DNA from: Candidatus Atribacteria bacterium
Lineage (GTDB): Bacteria; Atribacterota; Atribacteria; Atribacterales; Atribacteraceae
DNA length: 7,262 bases
Assembly: GCA_026390275.1 (NCBI GenBank)
Contig: JAPLGF010000283.1
Location: 1 to 7,262, forward strand
Direction of reading: 5' to 3'
A program made the translations under genes and the position numbers. A model generated the notes under the pieces. The model searched no databases, was not told the DNA's origin, and worked only from the letters and a program-made list of their open reading frames with translations. Shown piece after piece: positions 1 through 6,322 of the stretch. Within the stretch, counting starts at the first letter, position 1; each line of letters begins with the position of its first letter.

Positions 1-107
1 CAGGGACGTACTACAGCATGCCGCGGGGAAAGAATTTTCCCCGGCCGTTCCCTGTTCAGGTAAATTATGCCCCCCCACTCGAAATGGCCGACCCCGAACC
101 AGAATAA
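1..107 (+). CDS. C-terminal end of an unidentified protein (5' truncated by window edge)
   Basis: An open frame enters from the window edge (codons in phase with position 3) and ends at TAA 105-107, giving 34 visible residues that begin GTYYSMPRGK and end EMADPEPE. The tail is rich in proline and charged residues and has no recognisable domain, so I cannot name the protein. This frame is preferred over the other two because its stop lies 40 bases before the next gene's start, a normal operon spacing, whereas frame 1 stops at 61-63 and frame 2 runs on into the next gene. The NHL propeller gene follows with no visible promoter or terminator between them, so they may be co-transcribed. The reading is plausible, not certain; a non-coding stretch cannot be excluded from so short a fragment. 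Confidence 0.5.
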   Translation, partial: GTYYSMPRGKNFPRPFPVQVNYAPPLEMADPEPE

Positions 108-133
108 CTGGCAGGACGTATCCGGGGAAAAAT

Positions 134-138
134 GGAGG
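134..138 (+). promoter_or_regulatory. Ribosome binding site of the NHL propeller gene
   Basis: GGAGG lies nine bases before the ATG at 148. It supports that ATG over the in-frame ATG six codons downstream. Confidence 0.75.
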
Positions 139-147
139 AATTGACAA

Positions 148-1539
148 ATGTCAGAACGACAGAGAATGATTAGACTCTATGCCGGTGTCTTCTGTTTCTT
201 CTTTATTCTATTGTTCTCTTTTCACCTCCCGGAACTGAGCTGGGGCGCTGAATTCAAGGTCGATCTATCCATTGATGAAATTTCTGATGCCAACCCCTAT
301 TTCAATTATCCAGTGGGAATCCTGGTCGATGATGATGGGAATTCAGTTTTTATCTCGGATTGGGCGAATAACCGGGTTGTTATTCTGGATCTGGCGGGAA
401 AACTCAAAAAAATTCTCACCGGATATGAAGGACCGGTGGGACTGGCTCTGGATAAAAAGAACAAAAGGCTTTTTATTACCGAACAAAAAGCCAATCGGAT
501 CAAGATCATTAACAGTATTACCTTTTCTTCCCTGGGTGATTTTAAGCCGGAAGGGGTTATTTTGAAAGAACCCCGGGGGATCTGGTTCCAACCCGACGGG
601 AAACTCTATGTGGTGGATACTGGGAATTCGCGGGCATTTGTTTTTGATCAAAATGGAAAAACCCTTTTGACCTTTGGAAAAGAGGGAATGGGTGATGGAG
701 AGTTTTATTATCCTCGGGGGATCTCGGTTGACGATGACGGTCGTATGTGGGTTGTCGACACGCTTCATCACGCTATTCAGGTGTTTGATGGCTCGGGGAA
801 ATTTCTTTTCCGCTTTGGGAAAGAAGGAAACGGTCAGGGGGATTTTAACCGGCCTCGTTATATCTTTATTCAGGATGACCAGGTGTTGATATCTGACTAC
901 CGCAATAATCGAGTGAAAGTCTATACCTTGAAGGGGGAGCTGGCGGAGATCATCGGCGAAGGAAGCTCTACCCTCTTTGCCAATCCAGAAGGAATATGGA
1001 TTGATGCCCAAGGCATCCTCTGGGTGGCGGATGCTGGCGGAAACCGGATTCAAAAAATAAACATGAACTTTTTGCTCAATCGAAAAGCCTATCTCGATTC
1101 TCTTCTTTCTGAGGATAAAATCGATGAATTCCTAAAAGAGGCCGGAACCCTCTCTCCGGAGAAAAGAAAGGAGCCCGACATATCCCGTATGTTCTTTGAG
1201 GTGTATCGGAAAAAGGGAGAGATCGAAAGCATGATATTGGAGGCGGAGAATCTCTGGATGAACGATGCCGGGAAGAAGGAGGACTGGTCACAGGTTTTGG
1301 GGGAACTCTACTATCAAAAAGCCATGGTCTCTCGTCAGGGGAAATCCGGCCAAGACGTGCAAGATATTTTGCGCAAAGCGATTCAGTATGGATACAAGAA
1401 AGCGTATTTCCCCTTGATATGGACTTCGTTTCTCCTGTTGGGCGGTTCGAATGTTCTTATTCTTCTTTTCACCGTTCTTCTTGCGGTTCTTCTCATCATT
1501 TTTTTCCGAATACGGTCGAAGCGGTTTAAAAGGTGGTGA
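148..1539 (+). CDS. Exported six-bladed NHL-repeat beta-propeller protein with C-terminal membrane anchor
   Basis: The 463-residue product has a basic N-terminus (MSERQRMIRL) and a hydrophobic segment at about 11-27, which reads as a signal peptide or signal anchor. Cleavage near Ala34 is possible but the site is weak. Residues 54-305 contain six NHL-type blades, at about 54-82, 95-123, 141-170, 187-216, 235-261 and 279-305. Each has the pattern P-x-G-(I/L)-x-(V/F)-x-x-x-G-x-(L/V)-(F/Y/W)-(V/I)-x-(D/E)-x-x-x-x-R-(I/V), for example PRGISVDDDGRMWVVDT. A charged, probably helical stretch (306-420) follows, then a membrane segment (about 424-454) and a basic tail (RIRSKRFKRW), so the propeller should sit outside the membrane. 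NHL propellers usually bind protein, RNA or small ligands; no catalytic residues are visible. Its last codons carry the ribosome binding site of the MEMO-family gene. The specific role is unknown. Confidence 0.9.
   Translation: MSERQRMIRLYAGVFCFFFILLFSFHLPELSWGAEFKVDLSIDEISDANPYFNYPVGILVDDDGNSVFISDWANNRVVILDLAGKLKKILTGYEGPVGLALDKKNKRLFITEQKANRIKIINSITFSSLGDFKPEGVILKEPRGIWFQPDGKLYVVDTGNSRAFVFDQNGKTLLTFGKEGMGDGEFYYPRGISVDDDGRMWVVDTLHHAIQVFDGSGKFLFRFGKEGNGQGDFNRPRYIFIQDDQVLISDYRNNRVKVYTLKGELAEIIGEGSSTLFANPEGIWIDAQGILWVADAGGNRIQKINMNFLLNRKAYLDSLLSEDKIDEFLKEAGTLSPEKRKEPDISRMFFEVYRKKGEIESMILEAENLWMNDAGKKEDWSQVLGELYYQKAMVSRQGKSGQDVQDILRKAIQYGYKKAYFPLIWTSFLLLGGSNVLILLFTVLLAVLLIIFFRIRSKRFKRW
1529..1538 (+). 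promoter_or_regulatory. Ribosome binding site of the MEMO-family gene, overlapping the upstream stop codon
   Basis: AAAGGTGGTG matches the extended Shine-Dalgarno AAAGGAGGTG in 9 of 10 positions. The core GGTGG is seven bases before the ATG at 1544. The last two bases are part of the upstream TGA (1537-1539), so translation of the two genes is probably coupled. This site fixes the start at 1544 rather than at an ATG 31 codons upstream inside the propeller gene. Confidence 0.8.
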
Positions 1540-1543
1540 CAGT

Positions 1544-2386
1544 ATGGAAAGGCTTCCCGCAGTATCCGGATATTTCTATCCAGAATCGAAAACAGAATTG
1601 GAAAAAATGATTCGAAGTTTTTTTGAATCCGAACAGGGTGCTTTTGACCGGCTTCAATATAACCATACGACTTCCCTGAATGGGGTGGTATGTCCTCACG
1701 CGGGATATCTTTTTTCTGGAGGAGTGGCGGCCTGGTCGTTTTATTCTCTTTCCCGTTGTGAACCGGTTGATACCTTGGTCATTATTGGCCCGAATCATCG
1801 GGGTTTGGGAAAAAGAGTCGCCCTCAGTTCAGCTGAACACTGGCTCACCCCCTTAGGAAAAATGGAGGTGGACCTGGAATCAGTCGATTTTTTGGTTTCC
1901 CAGGATCCGATTTTTTCCATCGATAATCGGGCGCATCTTCATGAACATTCGGTTGAAGTCCAGATTCCCATGCTCCAGTACTGTATTCCCTATCCGGTTC
2001 GTATTCTTCCCATTATTCTCTTAGATCAAACCGAGGAAAACGCTCTCCGGATGGCCCAATCCCTCTTTCAACTGGCCCAACGAAAAAAGATTGCGATCAT
2101 TGCCAGCAGTGATTTTTCCCATTATGAAGATGATTCGGTGATCCGAGAAAAGGATTTGGCCTGTATTTCTCAGATCATTAATCTCCAAACACCGGCTTTT
2201 TATTCTCTCATGAGAAAGCTGGGAGCATCGATTTGTGGTCCCGGTGGAATCGCCACCCTCATGGAATTTCAAAAATTTCATCACTCTTCTTCTCCTTCTC
2301 TTCTGCATTATGCTACCAGTGGAGATATCAATGGCCAGTATGACCAGGTTGTTGGTTACGCTTCACTTCTTTTTCCCAAAAAATAA
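1544..2386 (+). CDS. MEMO1 / AmmeMemoRadiSam system protein B family protein
   Basis: The 280-residue product matches the MEMO family in length and motifs, in order: N-terminal SGYFYP (8-13), PHAGYLFSGG (51-60), IGPNHRGLG (81-89), HLHEHSVEVQIPML (131-144), ASSDFSHY (187-194), CGPGG (231-235) and HYATSGD (255-261). His52, His85, Asp190, His193 and Cys231 occupy the positions of the pocket residues described for human MEMO1 (H49, H81, D189, H192, C244), so all key metal or active-site residues are kept. The family shares the fold of class III extradiol dioxygenases (LigB). Bacterial members often occur with AMMECR1 and radical SAM proteins, but neither is visible here. The biochemical reaction of bacterial MEMO proteins is not settled; metal binding and redox chemistry are proposed for the human protein. 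The start follows the ribosome binding site, and the gene is probably co-translated with the propeller gene. The product is cytoplasmic (no signal peptide). Confidence 0.92.
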   Translation: MERLPAVSGYFYPESKTELEKMIRSFFESEQGAFDRLQYNHTTSLNGVVCPHAGYLFSGGVAAWSFYSLSRCEPVDTLVIIGPNHRGLGKRVALSSAEHWLTPLGKMEVDLESVDFLVSQDPIFSIDNRAHLHEHSVEVQIPMLQYCIPYPVRILPIILLDQTEENALRMAQSLFQLAQRKKIAIIASSDFSHYEDDSVIREKDLACISQIINLQTPAFYSLMRKLGASICGPGGIATLMEFQKFHHSSSPSLLHYATSGDINGQYDQVVGYASLLFPKK

Positions 2387-2427
2387 TTGGGCGGATTCTT
2401 GACAGAAGATAAACCATCTTATATCAT
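2378..2427 (+). promoter_or_regulatory. Sigma-70 type promoter for rpoB-rpoC
   Basis: A perfect -35 box TTGACA (2399-2404) is followed by a 17-base spacer and a -10 box TATCAT (2422-2427, 5 of 6 to consensus). An A/T-rich tract at 2378-2388, overlapping the end of the MEMO-family gene, lies where an UP element would be. Transcription would start near 2434, leaving a leader of about 280 bases before rpoB. The -35 box begins only 13 bases after the MEMO-family stop, and no terminator is visible, so read-through from upstream may add to expression. Confidence 0.8.
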
Positions 2428-2582
2428 AGTAAATTGTCGGTTCGAAAAGAAATCAGGAACCAACGCAGGGAATCAACTTTTCAAAACTGTTGCGCGGCGG
2501 GTGTTCGTGTGTTTCAGCAATACGACAATATACCATTCGATTAGTTAATCAACCTCTCATCGATAGAAAAAACAACCTATGT

Positions 2583-2640
2583 CACCCCCCAAAGCTGGTT
2601 TGTTTTTGTATTACCTCAAGAAGAGAAGTAATCCAGGGTG
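2583..2640 (+). promoter_or_regulatory. Predicted nested hairpin in the rpoB leader
   Basis: Three helices stack continuously on the 3' side. CACC (2583-2586) pairs with GGTG (2637-2640), CTGG (2595-2598) with CCAG (2633-2636), and ATTAC-CTC (2610-2617) with GAG-AA-GTAAT (2623-2632) around an AAGAA loop. The 5' side has bulges of 8 and 11 bases. No U-tract follows, so it is not an intrinsic terminator. A role as a protein-binding or attenuation element is conjecture. Confidence 0.35.
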
Positions 2641-2700
2641 CTATCTTTCCTCGTCTGGGAAGTTTATTCGTTGGTCACAAAGTTAATTATTTTTTCCCCC

Positions 2701-2710
2701 AAAGGTGGTG
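2701..2710 (+). promoter_or_regulatory. Ribosome binding site that sets the rpoB start
   Basis: AAAGGTGGTG is identical to the site of the MEMO-family gene. Its GGTGG core (2704-2708) is eight bases before GTG 2717. The in-frame GTGs at 2705 and 2708 lie within the site itself and cannot be used with it. TTG 2714 is only five bases away, so GTG 2717 is the best start. Confidence 0.75.
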
Positions 2711-2716
2711 TGCTTG

Positions 2717-5700
2717 GTGAATTCTGGTTACATCAAAAGGCGATCGTATGCCAAGATTTCTTCATTTGCTGACCTTCCGAACTTCATAGAGATTCAGAAA
2801 AAGTCCTTCGAGTGGTTTCTCCAGAATGATATTCCCCCTCAACAACGGAAAAACCAGGGTTTACAAGAGGTTTTTACGGAAATTTTTCCGATCCAGGACT
2901 TTACTGGAAAATTGGTCTTGGAATTTTTGGATTATCGTTTCGATCAACCGGTATTTTCGGTTCGGGAGTGTAAAGATCGGGGAAGAACCTATGCAGCTCC
3001 TCTTTATGCCCGCGTTCGTCTTATTAACCGAGAGACCAACGAGCTCAAAGAACAAAATGTCTATATGGGTGAAATTCCTCTTATGACCGACAAAGCCACC
3101 TTTGTAGTGAATGGAGCGGAGCGAGTCGTGGTCACCCAGCTTATTCGTTCCCCGGGTATTTTCTTCTCGAAAGAAGTCACTCCCACCGGGAAAATTGAAT
3201 ATGGATTTAAGATTATTCCCAATCGAGGGGCCTGGTTGGAGTTTGGGACTGATCCCGGTGATGTTATTTTTGTCCGGGTGGATAAAAGAAGAAAAATCAA
3301 TGCCATGACTCTGGTTCGAGCTCTTGGTTATGAAAATGACGAAGAAATTCTCAATATCTTCGATCATCATCCCTATATTCAATCAACGGTGGAGAAAGAT
3401 ACATCATCCAACTCGAAAGAAGCGGTGATGGAGATATTCCGTCGCTTGCGACCCAGTGAGCCCCCCACCGAAGAAAATACTCGTGATTTTATGAAGTACC
3501 TTTTCTTTGACCCTCGCCGTTATGATTTAGGAGAGGTGGGGCGCTACAAGCTCAATAATAAACTGAAGCTGGAAGAACGAGTGGTTCGAATTGAAGAATT
3601 CATCATTGCGGAAGATCTGATCCTGGATCATGCGACTCATCAATGCTTGCGGGATCTGTCACAGGCTAACCCGAGTGATTCCGCCCGCTATGAAGTCGTG
3701 ATGAAGAAAGGGGAAAAGATCGGTCGGATTATGGCGCGTGAGGTGGAGAAACTGAACCTGGATTATTCGGTGGAATATATTAAAGTATTCAACGAAGAAG
3801 ATCAGGTGGTGAAAGTTTATATTGAAAGAGAGGACGAACTGGAACTTCTCACCGATGAAATTGAAACCCGATTGGTCAGCGAAGACATAAAAGAATCTGA
3901 AACCAGAGAAACCCTCATTCGAAATGGTGAAGAGCTCACCGCTGAATCTATTCGTACTCTTCGGGTACACGGAATCGAGAAGATCCGGGTCAGGAAGGGT
4001 CGTACCCTCAATCACGCTGATGTTATTGGTGGACTTCGTTATCTCCTCAACCTCAACAATGGGGTCGGTTACGATGACGATATCGATCATCTGGGCAACC
4101 GTCGGGCGAGACCGGTGGGGGAATTGCTGCAAAACCAGTTCCGGACCGGGCTTCTCCGGGTGGAAAAAGTCATTCGGGAGAAGATGACCATTCAGCCCGA
4201 TACTGATTCTGCGACTCCGCAGAACTTGATCAATGTTCGTCCGGTAGTCGCCGCTATCAAAGAGTTTTTGGGAAGCAGTCCCCTCTCACAGTTCATGGAC
4301 CAGATCAACCCCTTATCGGAAATTACCCACAAACGGCGACTCAGCGCCCTGGGGCCCGGGGGACTCAGCCGTGAACGGGCGGGCTTTGAAGTCCGGGATG
4401 TTCACTATACCCACTACGGGAGAATGTGTCCCATTGAGACTCCCGAAGGACCGAACATCGGTCTGATCACTTCCCTGTGTATCTATGCCAAAGTGAATGA
4501 GTATGGCTTTATTGTCACTCCTTTCCGGCGGGTCGACAACCGAAAATTGACCGATGAAGTGAAATATCTCTCGGCCGATGAGGAAGACCGTTATCATATC
4601 GCCCCCTGCGATATCCAGGTCGATGCCGACGGAAGACTCATGGAAGGTAATATCATTGTTCGTTTCCGGGGAAAAATCGTGGAAGTGGACAGCGGCAAAC
4701 TTGATTTTGTCGATGTCTCTCCCCAGCAAATCATCAGTGCTTCCGCTTCTCTTATCCCGTTTCTGGAACACAATGACGCCAACCGTGCCCTGATGGGAAC
4801 CAACATGCAACGGCAGGCGGTTCCTCTCCTGGTTTCAAAACCACCGTTGGTGGGAACCGGGATGGAATATAAGATTGCGCAGGATTCGGGAACCACCATT
4901 GTCGCCCGGCGACCCGGTCAAGTGGAAAAAGTGGATGCTTTGACGATTGAAATTGAAAACAATGAGGGAGAACGTGATGTTTATATATTAGAGAAATTTC
5001 AACGGTCAAACCAGAGTACCTGTATCAATCAGAAACCAGTCCTACAAGTTGGAGACCTGGTGGAACTGGGACAGATCATCGCCGATGGTCCCTGCACCTC
5101 CATGGGTGAAATCGCCCTGGGACGTAATGTACTGGTAGCCTTTATGCCCTGGGAAGGGGGGAACTTTGAAGATGCGATTGTCATCAGTGAGCGGCTGGTC
5201 AAAGATGACACCTTTACCTCGATCCATATCGATGAATATGAAATTGAAGCCCGGGATACCAAGCTGGGTCCCGAGGATATCACCCGTGATATTCCCAACT
5301 TAGGAGAAGATATTCTTCGGAACTTAGACGATGATGGTATCATCCATGTGGGGGCGGACGTCAAGCCGGGTGATATCCTGGTGGGAAAAGTAACCCCCAA
5401 GGGAGAAACGGAACTGACCCCGGAAGAAAGACTCCTGCGCGCCATTTTTGGTGAAAAAGCCCGGGAAGTGAGGGATACCTCTCTCCGGGTTCCCCATGGG
5501 GACTATGGACAAGTCATCGATGTTAAGGTCTTCTCCCGGGAAAATGATGACGAACTGGCTCCAGTTGATATTGTTCTGAACCCCCTGGGAGTACCCTCCC
5601 GGATGAATATCGGTCAAATTTTGGAAACCCATTTAGGATGGATTGCGAATAAAGAAAGGGTGTTTGTGGCGACGCCCCCCTTTGATGGAGCAAAAGAAGA

Positions 5701-6304
5701 TGAGATCATCCGGGCTCTCAACACTGTTTCTGTGCGTGAAGGTATCGATTATCCGATTACCGCTTTTGACGAGAGAATTTCTCCGGAATTTAATTTGCTC
5801 CCCCAGGGAAAAGTGACGGTGTACGATGGGCGAACGGGAGATCCTTTTGATAATGAGATCACCGTGGGATATATTTATATGCTCAAACTTGCCCATCTGG
5901 TGGAGACCAAAATACATGCCCGTTCGACGGGACCATATTCATTGGTGACTCAACAACCTTTGGGTGGAAAGGCCCAGTTCGGTGGTCAACGTTTCGGAGA
6001 GATGGAGGTCTGGGCGTTGGAAGGATATGGTGCGGCATACACACTGCAGGAAATATTAACGGTGAAGTCTGATGATATCGTCGGACGGGTGAAGGCCTAT
6101 GAGGCCATTGTAAAAGGGCAAAATGTACTGAAACCTTCGGTCCCGGAGTCATTTAAAGTGCTCATTAAAGAGTTGCAAAGTCTGTGTCTCAATGTCAAAG
6201 TCTACGACTCGAAGCATAAAGAGATATCCATTGAAGAAATGGAAGATGTGGATGACGAGATGTTGGGCCTGGGCGTTAACCTTCAGGGTCGAGAGAAAAA
6301 ATAG
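2717..6304 (+). CDS. rpoB: DNA-directed RNA polymerase subunit beta, lacking the KMAGRHGNKG active-centre block
   Basis: This is the beta subunit of RNA polymerase, which with beta-prime forms the catalytic cleft. The product is 1195 residues from GTG 2717 and begins MNSGYIKRRSYAKI. Recognisable in order: the N-terminal protrusion and lobe; DDIDHLGNRR (454-463); the rifampicin region GSSPLSQFMDQINPL (519-533) with the equivalents of E. coli H526 and S531 present (H538, S543); NFEDAI with acidic pair E818/D819 (E. coli E813/D814); and the clamp-binding end HARSTGPYSLVTQQP (from H1067) to VKSDD. Between DELAP (ending at residue 949) and VDIVLNPLGVPS (from 950), other bacterial beta subunits have about 49 residues including KMAGRHGNKG with the two active-centre lysines (E. 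coli K1065, K1073); here they are absent, in frame. The lobe (281-453) is about 50 residues longer than in Bacillus, so overall length looks normal. rpoC follows 18 bases after the TAG stop. Identity is certain; function of this copy is doubtful unless the gap is an assembly error. Confidence 0.97.
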   Translation: MNSGYIKRRSYAKISSFADLPNFIEIQKKSFEWFLQNDIPPQQRKNQGLQEVFTEIFPIQDFTGKLVLEFLDYRFDQPVFSVRECKDRGRTYAAPLYARVRLINRETNELKEQNVYMGEIPLMTDKATFVVNGAERVVVTQLIRSPGIFFSKEVTPTGKIEYGFKIIPNRGAWLEFGTDPGDVIFVRVDKRRKINAMTLVRALGYENDEEILNIFDHHPYIQSTVEKDTSSNSKEAVMEIFRRLRPSEPPTEENTRDFMKYLFFDPRRYDLGEVGRYKLNNKLKLEERVVRIEEFIIAEDLILDHATHQCLRDLSQANPSDSARYEVVMKKGEKIGRIMAREVEKLNLDYSVEYIKVFNEEDQVVKVYIEREDELELLTDEIETRLVSEDIKESETRETLIRNGEELTAESIRTLRVHGIEKIRVRKGRTLNHADVIGGLRYLLNLNNGVGYDDDIDHLGNRRARPVGELLQNQFRTGLLRVEKVIREKMTIQPDTDSATPQNLINVRPVVAAIKEFLGSSPLSQFMDQINPLSEITHKRRLSALGPGGLSRERAGFEVRDVHYTHYGRMCPIETPEGPNIGLITSLCIYAKVNEYGFIVTPFRRVDNRKLTDEVKYLSADEEDRYHIAPCDIQVDADGRLMEGNIIVRFRGKIVEVDSGKLDFVDVSPQQIISASASLIPFLEHNDANRALMGTNMQRQAVPLLVSKPPLVGTGMEYKIAQDSGTTIVARRPGQVEKVDALTIEIENNEGERDVYILEKFQRSNQSTCINQKPVLQVGDLVELGQIIADGPCTSMGEIALGRNVLVAFMPWEGGNFEDAIVISERLVKDDTFTSIHIDEYEIEARDTKLGPEDITRDIPNLGEDILRNLDDDGIIHVGADVKPGDILVGKVTPKGETELTPEERLLRAIFGEKAREVRDTSLRVPHGDYGQVIDVKVFSRENDDELAPVDIVLNPLGVPSRMNIGQILETHLGWIANKERVFVATPPFDGAKEDEIIRALNTVSVREGIDYPITAFDERISPEFNLLPQGKVTVYDGRTGDPFDNEITVGYIYMLKLAHLVETKIHARSTGPYSLVTQQPLGGKAQFGGQRFGEMEVWALEGYGAAYTLQEILTVKSDDIVGRVKAYEAIVKGQNVLKPSVPESFKVLIKELQSLCLNVKVYDSKHKEISIEEMEDVDDEMLGLGVNLQGREKK
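3692..3991 (+). repeat. Possible internal motif duplication in the RpoB lobe
   Basis: Residues 326-358 and 398-425 of RpoB show the same pattern: aliphatic start, KKGEKI versus RNGEEL, a helix-like stretch, then YIKV versus KIRV. Bacillus RpoB, as I recall it, has a single such unit here (KGQIL). This region accounts for the roughly 50 extra residues in the lobe. Similarity is weak and judged by eye. Confidence 0.35.
5559..5564 (+). other. Junction of an apparent 147-base in-frame deletion in rpoB
   Basis: The codons GAA CTG GCT CCA (DELAP with the preceding GAC) are joined directly to GTT GAT ATT GTT CTG (VDIVL). In Bacillus and E. coli the first block is followed by GV... and about 49 residues later GTP precedes (V/I)DI(V/M)LNPLG. 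The hexamer CTCCAG spans the join and could have been present at both original ends (Ala-Pro-Gly and Thr-Pro-Val codons), as expected for deletion between short repeats. That last point is inferred, not seen. Confidence 0.8.
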
Positions 6305-6314
6305 AAAAAGGGGG
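6305..6314 (+). promoter_or_regulatory. Ribosome binding site of rpoC
   Basis: AAAAAGGGGG follows directly after the rpoB stop and ends eight bases before TTG 6323. It differs from the AAAGGAGG consensus at the same position as the rpoB and MEMO-family sites, here by a wobble-tolerant G. It supports the unusual TTG start; no in-frame ATG or GTG lies near. Confidence 0.7.
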
Positions 6315-6322
6315 AAAAACCC

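Larger units (their letters stand above)
2387..2716. other. 330-base intergenic region: promoter and untranslated leader of rpoB
   Basis: No credible gene is present. The first 41 bases hold the promoter; the rest is A/T-rich leader. A 76-codon open frame starting at a TTG (2490) lacks a ribosome binding site and has no protein-like composition. Local inverted repeats are GGTTC/GAACC (2439-2443 with 2457-2461), GATTA-GT-TAATC (2539-2550) and a longer nested hairpin at 2583-2640. I see no tRNA and no rplJ-rplL, the genes that most bacteria carry just before rpoB. Confidence 0.7.

Noticed and set aside
141..146. TTGACA just before the NHL start as a -35 box
   Set aside because: It lies between the ribosome binding site and the ATG, and nothing like a -10 box occurs 17 bases downstream (AGAATG inside the gene).
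343..1053. A 236-codon open frame on the minus strand opposite the NHL gene
   Set aside because: It is a shadow of the plus-strand gene. It has no ribosome binding site, and the plus-strand frame shows clear NHL repeats.
1451..1543. N-terminal extension of the MEMO-family protein from ATG 1451
   Set aside because: Those 31 codons (FFFSPFFLRFFSSFF) are an out-of-frame reading of the propeller's membrane segment. The family start and the ribosome binding site point to 1544.
2375..2391. CCCAA/TTGGG inverted repeat around the MEMO-family stop as a terminator
   Set aside because: The stem is only five base pairs and no T-run follows. The A/T-rich loop is better read as promoter upstream sequence.
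2705..2716. GTG 2705 as the rpoB start (giving MVCLVNSG...)
   Set aside because: It lies inside the Shine-Dalgarno sequence. GTG 2717 has proper spacing and gives a typical RpoB N-terminus.
5559..5564. An intein or intron as the reason for the altered rpoB at the KMAGRHGNKG site
   Set aside because: Nothing is inserted; conserved sequence is missing and the flanks are joined directly, with no intein or intron motifs nearby.
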